From the NCBI GenBank assembly GCA_963565915.1, contig OY751495.1, positions 3,534,001 through 3,598,000 of the forward strand: DNA of 64,000 nt. The letters are read 5' to 3'. This stretch comes from Entoloma clypeatum (Eukaryota > Basidiomycota > Agaricomycetes > Agaricales > Entolomataceae). The translations under genes and the position numbers were made by a program. The notes beneath the pieces were generated by a model. That model ran no database searches and had not been told where the DNA came from. It was given only the letters and a program-made list of their open reading frames with translations. This document shows positions 12,190 to 22,530 of this stretch, one piece after another. Each line of letters starts with the position of its first letter. The stretch's first letter is position 1.

Positions 12190-12435
12190 GCTGCCCTGAA
12201 TTCATAAACGAGCCATCTCGCTGCTCTGCACCATCATCGTCAAAAGCAGAACTTACCTCCAATATTCCGTACTAATAAAACCTCGGCTTTATGGGAATTT
12301 GATACTATGAGTGCATGGATTCAGGAGTCCACCAGAATCCAGTTCCTGATTCAGACGAAGTTGATGTCCCTAACTTGAGTTCATTTCGTTGAATTAGTAA
12401 GTATGCTTGGCGATGATGGTCCGAGGTGCGCACCT

Positions 12436-12480
12436 AACGGGCCAATGGTGGAAGGAAGTATAAAGAGGACAAAGTTGGTG
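12436..12480 (+). promoter_or_regulatory. CCAAT and TATA elements of SSP1
   Basis: A CCAAT motif (GGGCCAATGG, about 12,438-12,447) and a TATA-like box (AGTATAAAGAGG, about 12,458-12,469) lie about 70-100 bp upstream of the SSP1 start codon at 12,536, a spacing normal for fungal genes. Confidence 0.55.
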
Positions 12481-12535
12481 CGGTCAACGCGGCATCAACA
12501 TCTCACCCGAACCACGAACAACTAGGCTTCCCACC

Positions 12536-12793
12536 ATGCACTTTTCGCGCACCATGATCCTCTCCATCCTGCTCTGCGCTGCCGGCGCCTTCGCTTCTTC
12601 GCTCCCATCGTCGGCACGTGCCAGCGGCTGCGGCCAGGTGGGGGATCCATGCACGCACAGAGTTTGTTGTGCTGGTTTGTTCTGTTCTCTGGAGTATGAG
12701 AATGGTTCAGACGATGATGTGAGTGACGGAGGGTCAGTGTAGTATAGATGGTTGACGGCTGAGTTTCGAATATAGTACTGCGCGTTTCCCTAG
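12536..12793 (+). CDS. Small secreted six-cysteine protein SSP1
   Basis: Two exons, 12536-12718 and 12776-12793, with a 57-bp GT-AG intron. The product is about 66 residues. Residues 1-20 form a signal peptide (MHFSRTM, hydrophobic core, Ala-Phe-Ala). The mature part has Cys spacing C-x6-C-x4-CC-x4-C, and the short second exon (YCAFP, stop) adds the sixth Cys. Reading through the intron gives a longer frame with only five Cys. This C-C-CC-C-C framework is that of cystine-knot (knottin-like) peptides. Three further members with the same layout lie at 28,327, 60,884 (-) and 62,265 (-). Role is unknown; secretion is inferred from the signal peptide. Confidence 0.65.
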
Positions 12794-13347
12794 TGGGTTT
12801 AGCTTGAACTGCCATGGTTCACTGGAGACCCTTGCGTTCTTGATTGCTGTCATGGGTAAGTGTACGAACGATGTTGTCATGCTGGGGGGCACTCATGATT
12901 TCTCCATAGAATCTTGATAGTTCTAGATAATCGGTGTCAGCCACATCGTTTGGCGTGTTCTCCAGTTTTTGCGTACATATTCCATGATTATTGTCATTGT
13001 TTCATGTCGTGCTGCTGACTGCCGTTGTTCTTTGAGTCAATAAGACCCTTCTGGCTGATCTGTAAATCAAGAATAAGTAAGTCCGAAACTGGGCTACGTG
13101 AAGGAACGGATGAACGCAGCGGCAACGAATGACGCGACGATGACTCGGAATGGTTGGATTTTCTTTCCTCCGGCTCATAAGGACTCAAGAGAAAAGATCG
13201 AGGAAGGCAGCTCCTCAAATTCAAACCTTTCCCTCATGTTCTCTTCACTGTATATAGCACCGCGTTTCTGAATCTGAGATTGTACATGCCTATTAGTACA
13301 AGGATGAGCCGACGTCAATTTCGTCAAAGGCGGTGTCTGGATGAAGC
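12794..13347. other. Intergenic stretch, nothing firm
   Basis: Between SSP1 and the lectin gene. Short frames on both strands show no family. A stretch near 13,110-13,155 faintly resembles a membrane segment of the Prm10-like gene on the minus strand, but too weakly to call. Confidence 0.4.
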
Positions 13348-13971
13348 TCAAGCCTCTTCGAATTTCCACGTCTGGTTTACGCCGCTCCATGGGCTCCACA
13401 AGATAACATGTGTCCCGTCGGCAGAAGAGCCAAACTCAGCCAGATCAACGTTCTTGCCTGGGCTGGGAGCGCCGGGGACAAAAATTCTATGGGGCTCAAT
13501 GAGCACTTGTATTCTGGCTGAAAGCACGTTCAAATGATGGATACCTACCTGTATATATCAGGCTCCGCGTCCTTCTCTGGCAAGATGTCCCATTCGAAAC
13601 GCTGGGATGCAACGCCAATCACCGATAAGCCATTCTCGAGTCCCGCAGACTCTGGGAGATAACTGAGAAAATGACCCGTAGATACGTTGGAGATGATCCA
13701 ATGATCCTCCTTGCTCTCGAGACGCCACTAGGGTAATCCATATCAGCATGATGAACTCGAACTTGCCATCAAAGTGCTGACCCTTTGGTTGTCAGTGCCA
13801 TTTTCTGACCAACATACGGCCTGTGTCTGGTGTTCTGGAAACCAACGGCGGTCAGGAAGCAGAGATGGTCGAGAGCCGTCTCAACCTACCGTCTGTGTCC
13901 GGGACATGAAGCAAGGTTTTGCTCTTTGCGTTCACGATTTTGTAGACTTTGCCCGACTGGACAACCGTCAT
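13348..13971 (-). CDS. Ricin-B-type beta-trefoil lectin-like protein
   Basis: Four exons on the minus strand: 13971-13890, 13834-13782, 13727-13549 and 13513-13348; all junctions are GT-AG and in phase. The protein is about 159 residues, a single beta-trefoil. It starts MTVVQSGKVYKIVNAKSKT and shows the three sugar-binding-repeat signatures of the fold: DNQRWRLESKEDHW (with the junction inside), then SQRFEWDILPEKD, and near the end ILWSPWSGVNQTWKFEE, which is the typical QxW-type ending. A 5' leader with a TATA-like ATATAAAGGC sits about 30 bp upstream of the ATG. No signal peptide is present, so it is probably cytosolic, as for many mushroom ricin-B lectins. Sugar specificity cannot be read from the sequence. 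Confidence 0.75.
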
Positions 13972-14259
13972 GGTGGTAGGAAGAGGCTGAATTTGATGAA
14001 GCTGCCTTTATATGGACCTCGTTGCCAGGTGGATTGACTCGATCGCGCTTGATTTAGGAGTGTTTACGCGTCCGACGCGAAGGTCACGTAGTCACGTGCA
14101 TCATCATCATATCTTCAACATCGTCCGCAACGTCCGCGACGCCACTTCCTCCGTCAGTCTGCTCGACGTGCAGGTGTTGTGTCGTCATTTTCAAGTCTCT
14201 TCCTGACGTTTCTCATCATCTTCTGCAGTCCCTCGAAAACCTATTCTTTTCCAGAATTT

Positions 14260-17200
14260 ATGGCAGAAACACTCTACGTATCATGCGCCGAAGTCTTGTC
14301 TCTATGTCAGTCCATGAAGGAAGACCTGGCGGGGCTCCTTGACCCGGAAAGTGGTTTTGCCCCGCGTCTACGGAAGATCTGCCTTGACCAGTGAGTGGTT
14401 CATCCATTGGCCATCATCGACGCTTCGTCTCATTTCATCCCTCAAAGAATAGCGGAATACGAAGAATCGGGAACGAGGGTATCACATGAAGAACTGGAGC
14501 TCTTGCGGATGGAACAAAGTACATGGGGTCTGCTTCAAGCCGTCATGCCGTGCGTGTCAACTCTTGGACCTGTTTCCTGCATCCTTAGACTCTTCCAGGG
14601 CACGAAAAACTGAACCATTACCACTACCCACCGCTCAAGAACTTCTCGCAGAAAACCCATACACACCGACGTCGACACTGGCGCAAGCAATCATGAACGC
14701 ATCGCCTCTTCTTTCCGAGCTGATTGTCATCCGTGAATGGCTACAAGAGACGGCTCCTCTCCCCCAACCTCCGGAAGCCACAACGGGGTACTGGAAATTC
14801 ACGAAATACAGCGTCATGCAGTCGTTGAGAACCGGAGCAGGGCATCGGGACGGATTGGTGAAGCGGATGGACCCCGATGCCTTGAGCAGAGAAGAGGGTC
14901 GCGTGCTTGCTTCAGATGACGCGGTATGTTTTTCCCACTTCAGAATTTTATCGGATCTTAGACTGAGGTCATTTCCAGAATTATGAAAAAAGCTTGGTAC
15001 AGTCTCTTTATGGCTACCTCAGAGCTGGGAGATTGGAAGATGCCGTCGACCTTTGCCGAAAAGCGCACCAGCCCTGGCGTGCAGCGAGCATACGTGGCTC
15101 GCGACTGTTCCAATGGAGAGCAATATGTCCGTCTTCCTTGTTCCTCATCCGTCTCTCTCGGTATTGACGAGAGCCTCAGCTGTGGAAACCCCGGATGACG
15201 ACGCGATGGATGCGGAAGACAACGATGCATGGATGGGGAATCGGCAACGAAAACTATGGAAATCGTCCTGTGTTCGAGCAGCCCTCAACGTATGTCCCTG
15301 GTTCTTCATCACATACCCCTCCTGACTGTTTCCACCTTAGCCCAATCTCCCGGGTTACGAACGGGTTCTCTACGCTGCTCTCGCCCCTTCACCCCAAACG
15401 CGTGCCGTCCTCCTCACGGCGTGCAGGACATGGGAGGATCACCTGTGGGCGCAAATCAGCATCGCCTGTGAGGAGAAGGAGAGTTCTGAGATGCTGAAAG
15501 TCGGGGGGTTCTTCTGGGAGGGCGGCCTTGCGGCCGTTGACAAGGGTGTCAGGATGCTGTCGGAAGACGAGATGGAGACCGAAGAGGTTGAGTGGACAAA
15601 GGAGGTCACTGCGGCTTTGGATACCCTCAAGACCGTCGACGTGGCAGACGGGTGCGTCCCTTCTTACTTGATCCGTGGTCGAACGGGGTACTGACGTCGG
15701 TAGCATATAGGCCCGCTGCGGACCATGCTTTCCACTTTTCCCAGCTACAGATCATACTGGACCGGACCAGCGCGTTGCTTGACGTCTTTGCTGCTGGGCT
15801 GCGGGACAGCTCGTATTCGCCATCGTCCTTTGAGTACATATCATGGTTTCCTTGCTGTCTACACTCCTGAATCAAATTAAATCCACAGATACCCCACAAT
15901 GTGTCGGTTCTTTGCCCATCTCGCGCTCTTCCTCCAGATGATCGACATGCCCGTGCCACCACTGGCGATGCAGATCATTCTCGAAGCCTACCTGCAAGTT
16001 CTCGAGGTGAGTCTGGTTCTTCCCCACTCGCAGGGCCCTGTTTGCTCCTTCCCGCTTGACAGGCTGCTGGCCAACGTGAGCTCATCGCCATGTATGCGGG
16101 TGCACTAGGAGAGAACGCAGTCGAGCGATACGCCATGTTCCTCGTTTCGCTTGAGCTCTCTGCCGACTCTTCCGAGCGCCGCCTCGCATTGACGCGCGCG
16201 AGGGATCATGGGCTCGACATGGACCGTGTGGCGATCGTGACGGCTGAGCGGACTATTGAAAATGCTTTTGAGGCAAGCGTTCCCTGCCACTCCAAGGGGG
16301 GGTCTCATTTACTTAATATATGTGCGAAATAGCTTCTCCCGCCACTCAAAGGTCCCCTCCCCTCGATAATAGCGCTCCAGCCTCCCGCACGGGATGCAGA
16401 GTTGTTCTTGTTGCGCTCGATAGAATGGACGACGTACAGCGAGGCAACGTATACGACCGCACTGGAGCAAGGCAACGTGATCTTGCGGTACTTCTTGGGT
16501 ACAGTTCCTCTTCTTTTTTTTTTTTTCATTGGGTTGGGTTGGGATCCTGATGTCCGAATTCTGTTGACAGGGTCGGGCAGGGTACAGCTCGCACAGACGC
16601 TTCTGAGCATGTTACCCTCGGAGTTGGCTGCGTTCAGCGAGCCGGAGGAGCAGGCGACGGAGTACCTCCATTACCGCCAGTTCTTTACCATTTGGGATAC
16701 GCTGGCGCGGGTGGTGGAGTGTCAGGCGTTGGAGGTGTCGTTGATGAGCAGGGAGAGGAAGCTGGCTTGGTTGGTGGAGTATAGGGTGCGTTTTTTTGTT
16801 CGGTTCGTTTTTTTGGGTTGTATTCTATGGGCTGAAGGGGGGGTTGTGCTCGGTGTAGGGGGCGATTGACGAGGCGTATGATCAGATAACGAAACTTTTG
16901 ACATCGGAGTGGTTGGTGACGGATGTCGAGGCCCCTGGTGGTGAGTTTCCCGTTTGTTGTTTAGTATGCAACGATTTGCTGACTGCCCCATGTGACAGGT
17001 GATCGACGACGACGGGAGCTCATACGTATACGGCAGATGTACATCCCCGAGCTCATCATCCGCCTTCATTCCATCCTCTTCAACTCCCGACACCACATCA
17101 AGGAGTCAGTATGGTCAATTTTTTGTGACGATGCAATGCTAACCAACGCCATTCTTTCAGAAACCTCAAACGCGCGTTGGAATTGGCGAACATCGTCGCT

Positions 17201-17341
17201 GATTCTCGGTACAAACTGTACGAAGATTTTGTCAACGAGGATGGGAGAAGGTTGGGCAATTATCTTGGGGCAGTGAGGCAGGCTATATTGGGGGGATTGG
17301 AAGGTGGGGGATCGGATCCATTTAGAATTTTGTCTGTTTGA
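14260..17341 (+). CDS. NUP84: Nuclear pore protein Nup84/Nup107
   Basis: A gene with about a dozen short introns encoding the alpha-solenoid nucleoporin Nup84 (metazoan Nup107), a member of the Y-shaped scaffold complex of the nuclear pore. Exons include 14260-14390, 14448-14549, 14599-14923 and many more to the stop at 17339-17341. The best landmark is the conserved central block coding LYGYLRAGRLEDAVDLCRK followed by HQPWRAASIRG, typical of Nup84/107. Other blocks are GYERVLYAALAPSPQTRAVL, WEDHLWAQISIACEEKE, FFAHLALFLQMIDMPVPP, AMYAGALGENAVERYAMFL and a C-terminal NLKRALELANIVADSRYKLY. The product is predicted to be complete. The start is the first ATG giving MAETLYVSCAEVL; an upstream exon is possible. 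A degenerate partial copy lies at 21,885-22,530. Confidence 0.85.
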
Positions 17342-18515
17342 TAGCATGTGTGCCGATGTATTGTACACGATGATGATATGCTGTTGGATTCAGCCGCGGA
17401 AGGGCTCCGCGCTGTCGCGATAAGCAGTTTGACTGAAATCTTTCTTTAAGAAGGCAAACAGGATAAGATTGATTTCAACTCATTGTCGCCATCTACATAC
17501 ATGCTCTAGTTGCTAGGGTTAGGGTTAGAACCCAGAGAAGTCGAAAAAAAAAGAGAGCCCACCCAGCCAGAGTGGCCGGAGCGGGACAGGAAAATATTGA
17601 GACGGTGCATGAGCCGAAGCCCATACAAGCCGCGGCTACTCCCTGTGATGGACAAGGTCGCCGTGCTATGGAGAGTCTCCACGGCCCACAAAACCCGGGT
17701 AGATGAAGGGGCTTATGCCATCAAGGTAAGTATGAGGTGTTGGGGTGTTTGGATGAGCCTTATATACTGTGAGGGGATGGCGCACGGACCAGGCTGCATT
17801 TTGAAAATTCACCTGATGTGACTCCTCATCAGAGTCCTTGTGATTGAATTCGGATGTCGACGGCCCGTATGTACTTAACGTAGATCCGGCTTGTCAGCCT
17901 GCCTTTGCACTTTGCAACTTGGCTTAGCCGAGATATGTATGGATCTGTATGGATTTCTTGAACGAACGTTATTTGTTAAGGATGCCCCCATGCAACGATA
18001 TCTTGAGCGAACACAATCTCGGGGCGAGAGATGATGAGCATGAGCAAAATGCGATCAATAACGGATATCATGAGGACATGGCCGGAGACAACGCGAGGCT
18101 TTGTGAGGTGAGGATCGAGAGAGAGGGAGTTTGAATCGATTGCACGGATTTTTCCGATTTTGCCTAACTTAAATGACTTTCCAGCAGATTTATGGCAATG
18201 TGCGCCAAGTGACTATGTTGACGACTAAGTAAACTACAGTACAAATTCGTATACTAGGAGGTAGTGTTGGGTATCAGAATTGAATGCTACTGGATACAAT
18301 GTGAAATGACTTGAGTGGAGGATACTAGCAGAGGGGATAGATTGAAAGATGCAGCAGAAAAGAAAGAAAAAGAAAAAAAAACCCCCGAATCCAGCGGGCG
18401 ACGGGTATGGTAATCCACTAGTTTGATATATATGAGATGTGATAACGTGCGAAAGAGAAGGAAGGAGACGATGAAAGAGGGGGAAGGAAAGGGAAAGCCG
18501 GGGGTTATTCCTTTC
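17342..18515. other. Intergenic region between Nup84 and the next gene
   Basis: About 1.2 kb with no gene I can support. Open frames at 17,510-17,821 and 17,949-18,134 show no family features. It contains a short telomere-like repeat at 17,514-17,528. Confidence 0.5.
17514..17528 (+). repeat. Interstitial telomere-like repeat (TTAGGG)
   Basis: TAGGGTTAGGGTTAG, two and a half units of the TTAGGG repeat that most filamentous fungi use at telomeres, found in an intergenic region far from either end of the window. Confidence 0.6.
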
Positions 18516-19294
18516 CTATGACGCATACTGCATCGCATCGTCCACCGGTAAGAGAACCCCTGACTCCGCCGCGTCCTGTAGCATGGAATCAATGACCGCC
18601 GCCCAGTCTTCGACCGTCTTTGGGGGTCCTGTAGTAGTGCTATCCGGATAGTCGGCCCGCTGGAAGTCAAAGTAGGAAGAGGGGTCGAGAGGAGGGAAAA
18701 GCGTCGGGTCCGAGTACATGTCCAAGGTCTGCGGGGCACCCACGTCTGTCGTTGTGTTGGTGTCCAAGTGGAACTCGGAGGGGTCCCACTGCCACTCGTC
18801 GTCGACACACTCGTCCCAGGGCACGCCGGCGCCGGCGCCGGCGTCCAACTCTGCGTGGTTCGGTGGAGTCTCTCCCTGGACGCTCATGATGAGGGAGCGG
18901 GAGGTGACGAGCTGCGATTTGAGCTGGGCTTTTTCGGCGTCGGTGAGGAGGGAGAGGTAGGGCTGAGAGAGGGGGTCTTTCTCGAAGCTGGTGGGATTTC
19001 GCCCGTCTTTTAGTGTCGTCGTGGGTTGCTACAGCTGGAGGAAAGGACGTACATGTTGTCGACGAAGATGCTGAGCATGTTTGTGAGATGGGGGTCGATT
19101 GCGATGGATGGGCTTGATCTGGATAGGGGCTGGTGAGTTTTTCTGATGGGGTGTGAGGAAGCGATGACGTACTCTGATGATAATGATGAAGACAACGACG
19201 GATCGGCAAGGTCGATGTGGGAGGAGTCAGGCGTGGATGGGAAGGAGTCGAGCATGGTGAGTTCGGGGGTTGAGGTGAACTCGCGTTGGTACAT
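18516..19294 (-). CDS. Acidic protein of unknown function
   Basis: Two exons, 19294-19053 and 18987-18516, joined by a 65-bp GT-AG intron (AAC AT/C in phase), about 237 residues. The N-terminal part is Ser-rich with LTNMLSIFVDN; across the junction it continues IFEKDPLSQPYLSLL and TDAEKAQLKSQLVTSRSLIM, an amphipathic helix. The C-terminal part is acidic with Trp/Asp clusters (DECVDDEWQWDPSEF) and PKTVEDWAAVIDSMLQDAAE. I do not recognise the family. The composition, with an acidic tail and short helices, would fit a transcription co-factor, but that is speculation. ATG at 19255 is an alternative start. Confidence 0.55.
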
Positions 19295-20028
19295 GTCGAA
19301 GAGGTACAGAGAATTGAAGAAGGGGACCCCGTTATATGTACAACTGTACAGTCGGGTCCAGACGGCCTATCGTTTTGACATCAGCGGAACGAGGTATACT
19401 TATACGGTCGTGCCACAATAGGAAGGGCTATATCGGGTAGATCAAATTTTGGGGAAGAATGGAGAGCGTTCTGGCTCGTGCTAGGGTCATGTGGCGGGCC
19501 AGCTTTGAGTGGAGAACAAGGAGAAGATCCCAAAGCGAGGATCGAGGGTCATCGATACTATTATCAGTCATTTGTCGATCTGTGGCTCCAGCGCTCATTG
19601 CTTGTTGCGGGGGAGCAAGGTTATCATTGATTGGTGGACCAGTGCCGTATCAAAGTCTGATGGAGATGAGTAAGTCAGGAAAAAACAAGGATTGACTTGT
19701 GAGGACAAAGAACAAGCAAAACAAAAAAAGAAAGGGAACTGCGTGCCACGAGTTTGATGCCGAACGAACTTTGACTGCGGCTCCATTCTACATCTCCATT
19801 TTTCAAGATGAAGGTGAGAATTCCAATTGTGTCGAAGGCAACGTTGACCTTGACCTTGTGACGTGCCCTGATCATTCTGGAGCGAACAATGGGTGGGTGG
19901 GTCACGAGACACATCACCAGGAATTCGAGTCAAGCCTTCTCATGAGGCATCCCTCTCTCTTACCAAGGTTACAAATACGAAGTGTCTGGACACATACACA
20001 CAAATCCTTACAACAGACTCAAGAAGTC
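19295..20028. other. Intergenic region
   Basis: About 730 bp between the acidic-protein gene (start side) and the 3' end of the TupA-like gene. It must hold the promoter of the former and the 3' end of the latter. No gene recognised; open frames here have no family features. Confidence 0.5.
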
Positions 20029-21234
20029 GGCGCCTGGCTGTACAAAACCTGCCCAAACTTCTTAAACTCCGCAATAACCTGCTGTCCCCCGTCAGCGCTG
20101 ACAACCCAGCTCATGAACGCCTGCCAAACGTCCTTTTGCCCCGGGTCCGCTTTCGCTCCCAGGAGGACATGGGCCGGGTTCAGCAGCGGGTCCGTCGCGT
20201 CGTCCGATCCGGCCTTGACTATCTGGAGACCTTCGGTGACGCTGGTGGGGGACGACAGCCATGTGCCGCGATCGGTGAGCGTGTATTCGGCGAGGAGGGA
20301 GGCGCCAGCGAGGGCTTGGAGGGGAAAGCGTGGGTATTGGTGGTACCATTTGGAGTAGTCGAGAGCCCAAGGTACCTGTTAAAAAAGTGTTTTGCTATCT
20401 CTCTCTTTCTAAAAGAGAAAAACGGAGTGAAGTACCTGTCCGATCGTGATGAAGAGTTCAGATTCCTTGATGTTGGTGGCGCTCTTATCGAACCGCGAGA
20501 GGAAACGCGTCGCAGGGCGGTCGGCTGGGGGCGTCTTGAAAAAGAAAAAAAACGTCAACAGGTCTGTTCCTCAACGGGATCGAACGACGAACCGCGACGT
20601 CTGCATTGCCGACGCTGACAAGTTTGTTGAACATCGTCAAGATGTCGTCTTTGTCCGGGTCGAGACCCGCCGGGTTGGATTTGGGACCTACCAACAAAAA
20701 GTGGTCCTGAATGGCAAAGATGGCACCGGCTTCGTGTCTCGCAACAAACAAAACAAAAAAAAGAAAGAAAGAAAAAAACATACACGGAAGCCATACACCC
20801 GTTGAACAGCAGCTTGGCTTTGAAGCGACTGATTTTCGGCGGCGACATTATACGTCACAGCGACGTCTACCGCGCCGCTCGCCAGAAACGCCAGACTCTG
20901 GGTCGTGTCTCCGAGGTACCAACCGATCTGTGGGAAGGGTTTCAAAATGTCCATGAGACGCTCACACGAACAAACAGGTGAAGTGACGCATACTCACCTG
21001 GAATGGCTGATACCCCAAGTCGTTCACGCAATGCTGGATGAACGCGTCCGCCCACGCGCCGATGAGTCCCGATTGTCCGGCGCCGCCATTGGCGATCCGG
21101 AGCCTGATCGCACTGGCGTTGGTGTACCCGCCATTGTATACCGCGGCTGGCGTGAGGTCGCTGATGTTTGCAGCGGCGAAGGCGGTTGCGGCGCAGAGTG
21201 TAACTGAGGACATAAGAGCGCGAGTGAGGTGCAT
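20029..21234 (-). CDS. TupA/PBP-like extracellular solute-binding protein (tungstate-binding type)
   Basis: A minus-strand gene with about five exons: 21234-20998, 20927-20786, then exons about 20,740-20,612, 20,547-20,436 and 20,376-20,029. The start at 21234 opens a signal peptide (MHLTRALMSSV, hydrophobic core, AFA) and the mature protein has the two-lobe layout of the bacterial ABC-type tungstate-binding protein TupA: RLRIANGGAGQSGLI, DTTQSLAFLASGAVDVAVTYN, DHFLLVGPKSNPAGLD, ATRFLSRFDKSATNIKESEL and the C-terminal SWVVSADGGQQVIAEFKKFG. Fungi lack the matching ABC importer, so the protein probably binds an anion or another ligand outside the cell. A bacterial-type domain with several fungal introns suggests an old gene transfer. 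The internal junctions near 20,548-20,612 are less certain than the rest. Confidence 0.7.
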
Positions 21235-21884
21235 ACTGCTGGTGGGGAATTCGGGCCCTTTCGGCAAACTTGGTTTAAAGTGTCAAAAAAAATCGCGTCT
21301 TTTATAAACACGCCACCAAATATGACATATCCCCAAAAGCGGGCTGCATGTCTGAGAGAAGTAACAGCTCTGTACGATGAGTACATACCTGCCACAGGGG
21401 CGAGGTCGGACAGAATCGATCAGGGTGTCAGCCTGCTCGCTTACTGGTAGGAATGAGAGAAGACAGATGGTGAAATCCTTAGAATTACCGACTCGGAAGC
21501 TTAAAGGTGATGGCACAGAGTATGGAAATGTCGGTGTTCTTGTGTACTTACGTCTGCCTGCTCGAAAATTGGAGCTTTTCAATCGGGGAAATTGAAATTT
21601 TACTTGTCAATTGTTCGATGCATGATCCTGAACCGAATCCGAGCCGAATAGTGACAGGAATTATGGCACCACAAACTGCAGAGAGAGACAGAAGAATAAT
21701 GAGTTACCCAAGCACTTGATTTGAAGTTAGAGGGAAGCAGCGGTAGCATCGAGGGCAGCGAGCACGGCCGTGGAGGTTCGTAAGAATCGTTGGATCACGT
21801 TGAGATCACTATCAATCACTCGGCACAGCCACGTTGCTATTGCGAACTTGGCATTGGTCCCCGTCTTTCCTTTGTTTACGACTT
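21235..21884. other. Intergenic region upstream of the TupA-like gene
   Basis: Promoter side of the TupA-like gene and flank of the Nup84 pseudogene. No gene or repeat recognised. Confidence 0.5.
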
Positions 21885-22530
21885 TCTCAGATTATAAACG
21901 AGTCCTCTACGCCGCTCTCGCATTCAAACCCACGCCGTACACCTGTTAGCCTGGACGTGGACCTGTTGCTGTCGTGGGCCAAGAGGGGGACATAGTAGCC
22001 TTAGGAAGTCGTACGGCTTCGAATACCCTCGCAGTGGCAAAACCCGTGCGCGATCTTAACCTGCTTTATGATCAAAAAAGGTACTCAGCGCATACTCTTC
22101 AGCTCCACGTAATCTTGGACTGAACAAGCTGCGCTGTCCGACATCTTTGCTTCTGGCGTTGCGGTGATGGGTTTGATGGGTTGTAGTATTCACCATCGTC
22201 GGTATTTTTCTCTCTTTTTTTTCTGCATCTCATCCTCTTCCTCCCAGGTAATCGACGGGACTGCACCTCTAGTCGCGAAGCAGATGCACATCATTCTCAA
22301 AGCGCTTGCACGCCCCAACACCATCCGTCAGAACTACGTCCGATCCTTGCCCGTCATTTACCATCCTTGTGCACTTGGACTTGGGAGACAAGCCCTCGAG
22401 TGGTAGACGGAGTCGTCTCAGCTCGAGCTCTCTTCCGGCTCTTCCGCGTCGTCTTACATCGACACGCGTGAGACATCTGATCCACCATGAATCTGGGTAA
22501 GGGTCGCGAGATGATTATTCTGGCGGTGTG
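21885..22530 (+). pseudogene. Degenerate partial copy of the Nup84/107 gene
   Basis: On the + strand, blocks follow the order of the middle of the Nup84 gene 4.5-7 kb upstream. 21,892-21,925 encodes YKRVLYAALA (parent YERVLYAALA near 15,357); 22,010-22,045 resembles the parent near 15,610; 22,098-22,165 reads as LQLHVILD-stop-TSC and matches the parent LQIILDRTSALLDVFAAG, with CGG-to-TGA; 22,185 onward has SPSS; 22,250-22,310 resembles MIDMPVPPLAMQIILEA; and 22,410-22,440 resembles SLELSADSS. Many substitutions, indels and stops make it clearly non-functional, and it is far more diverged than the cyclin copy at 5,350. Confidence 0.7.

Noticed and set aside
13080..13160. Faint similarity on the minus strand to a membrane segment of the Prm10-like gene
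   Set aside because: Only a few residues and bases agree; too weak to count as a third fragment of that gene.
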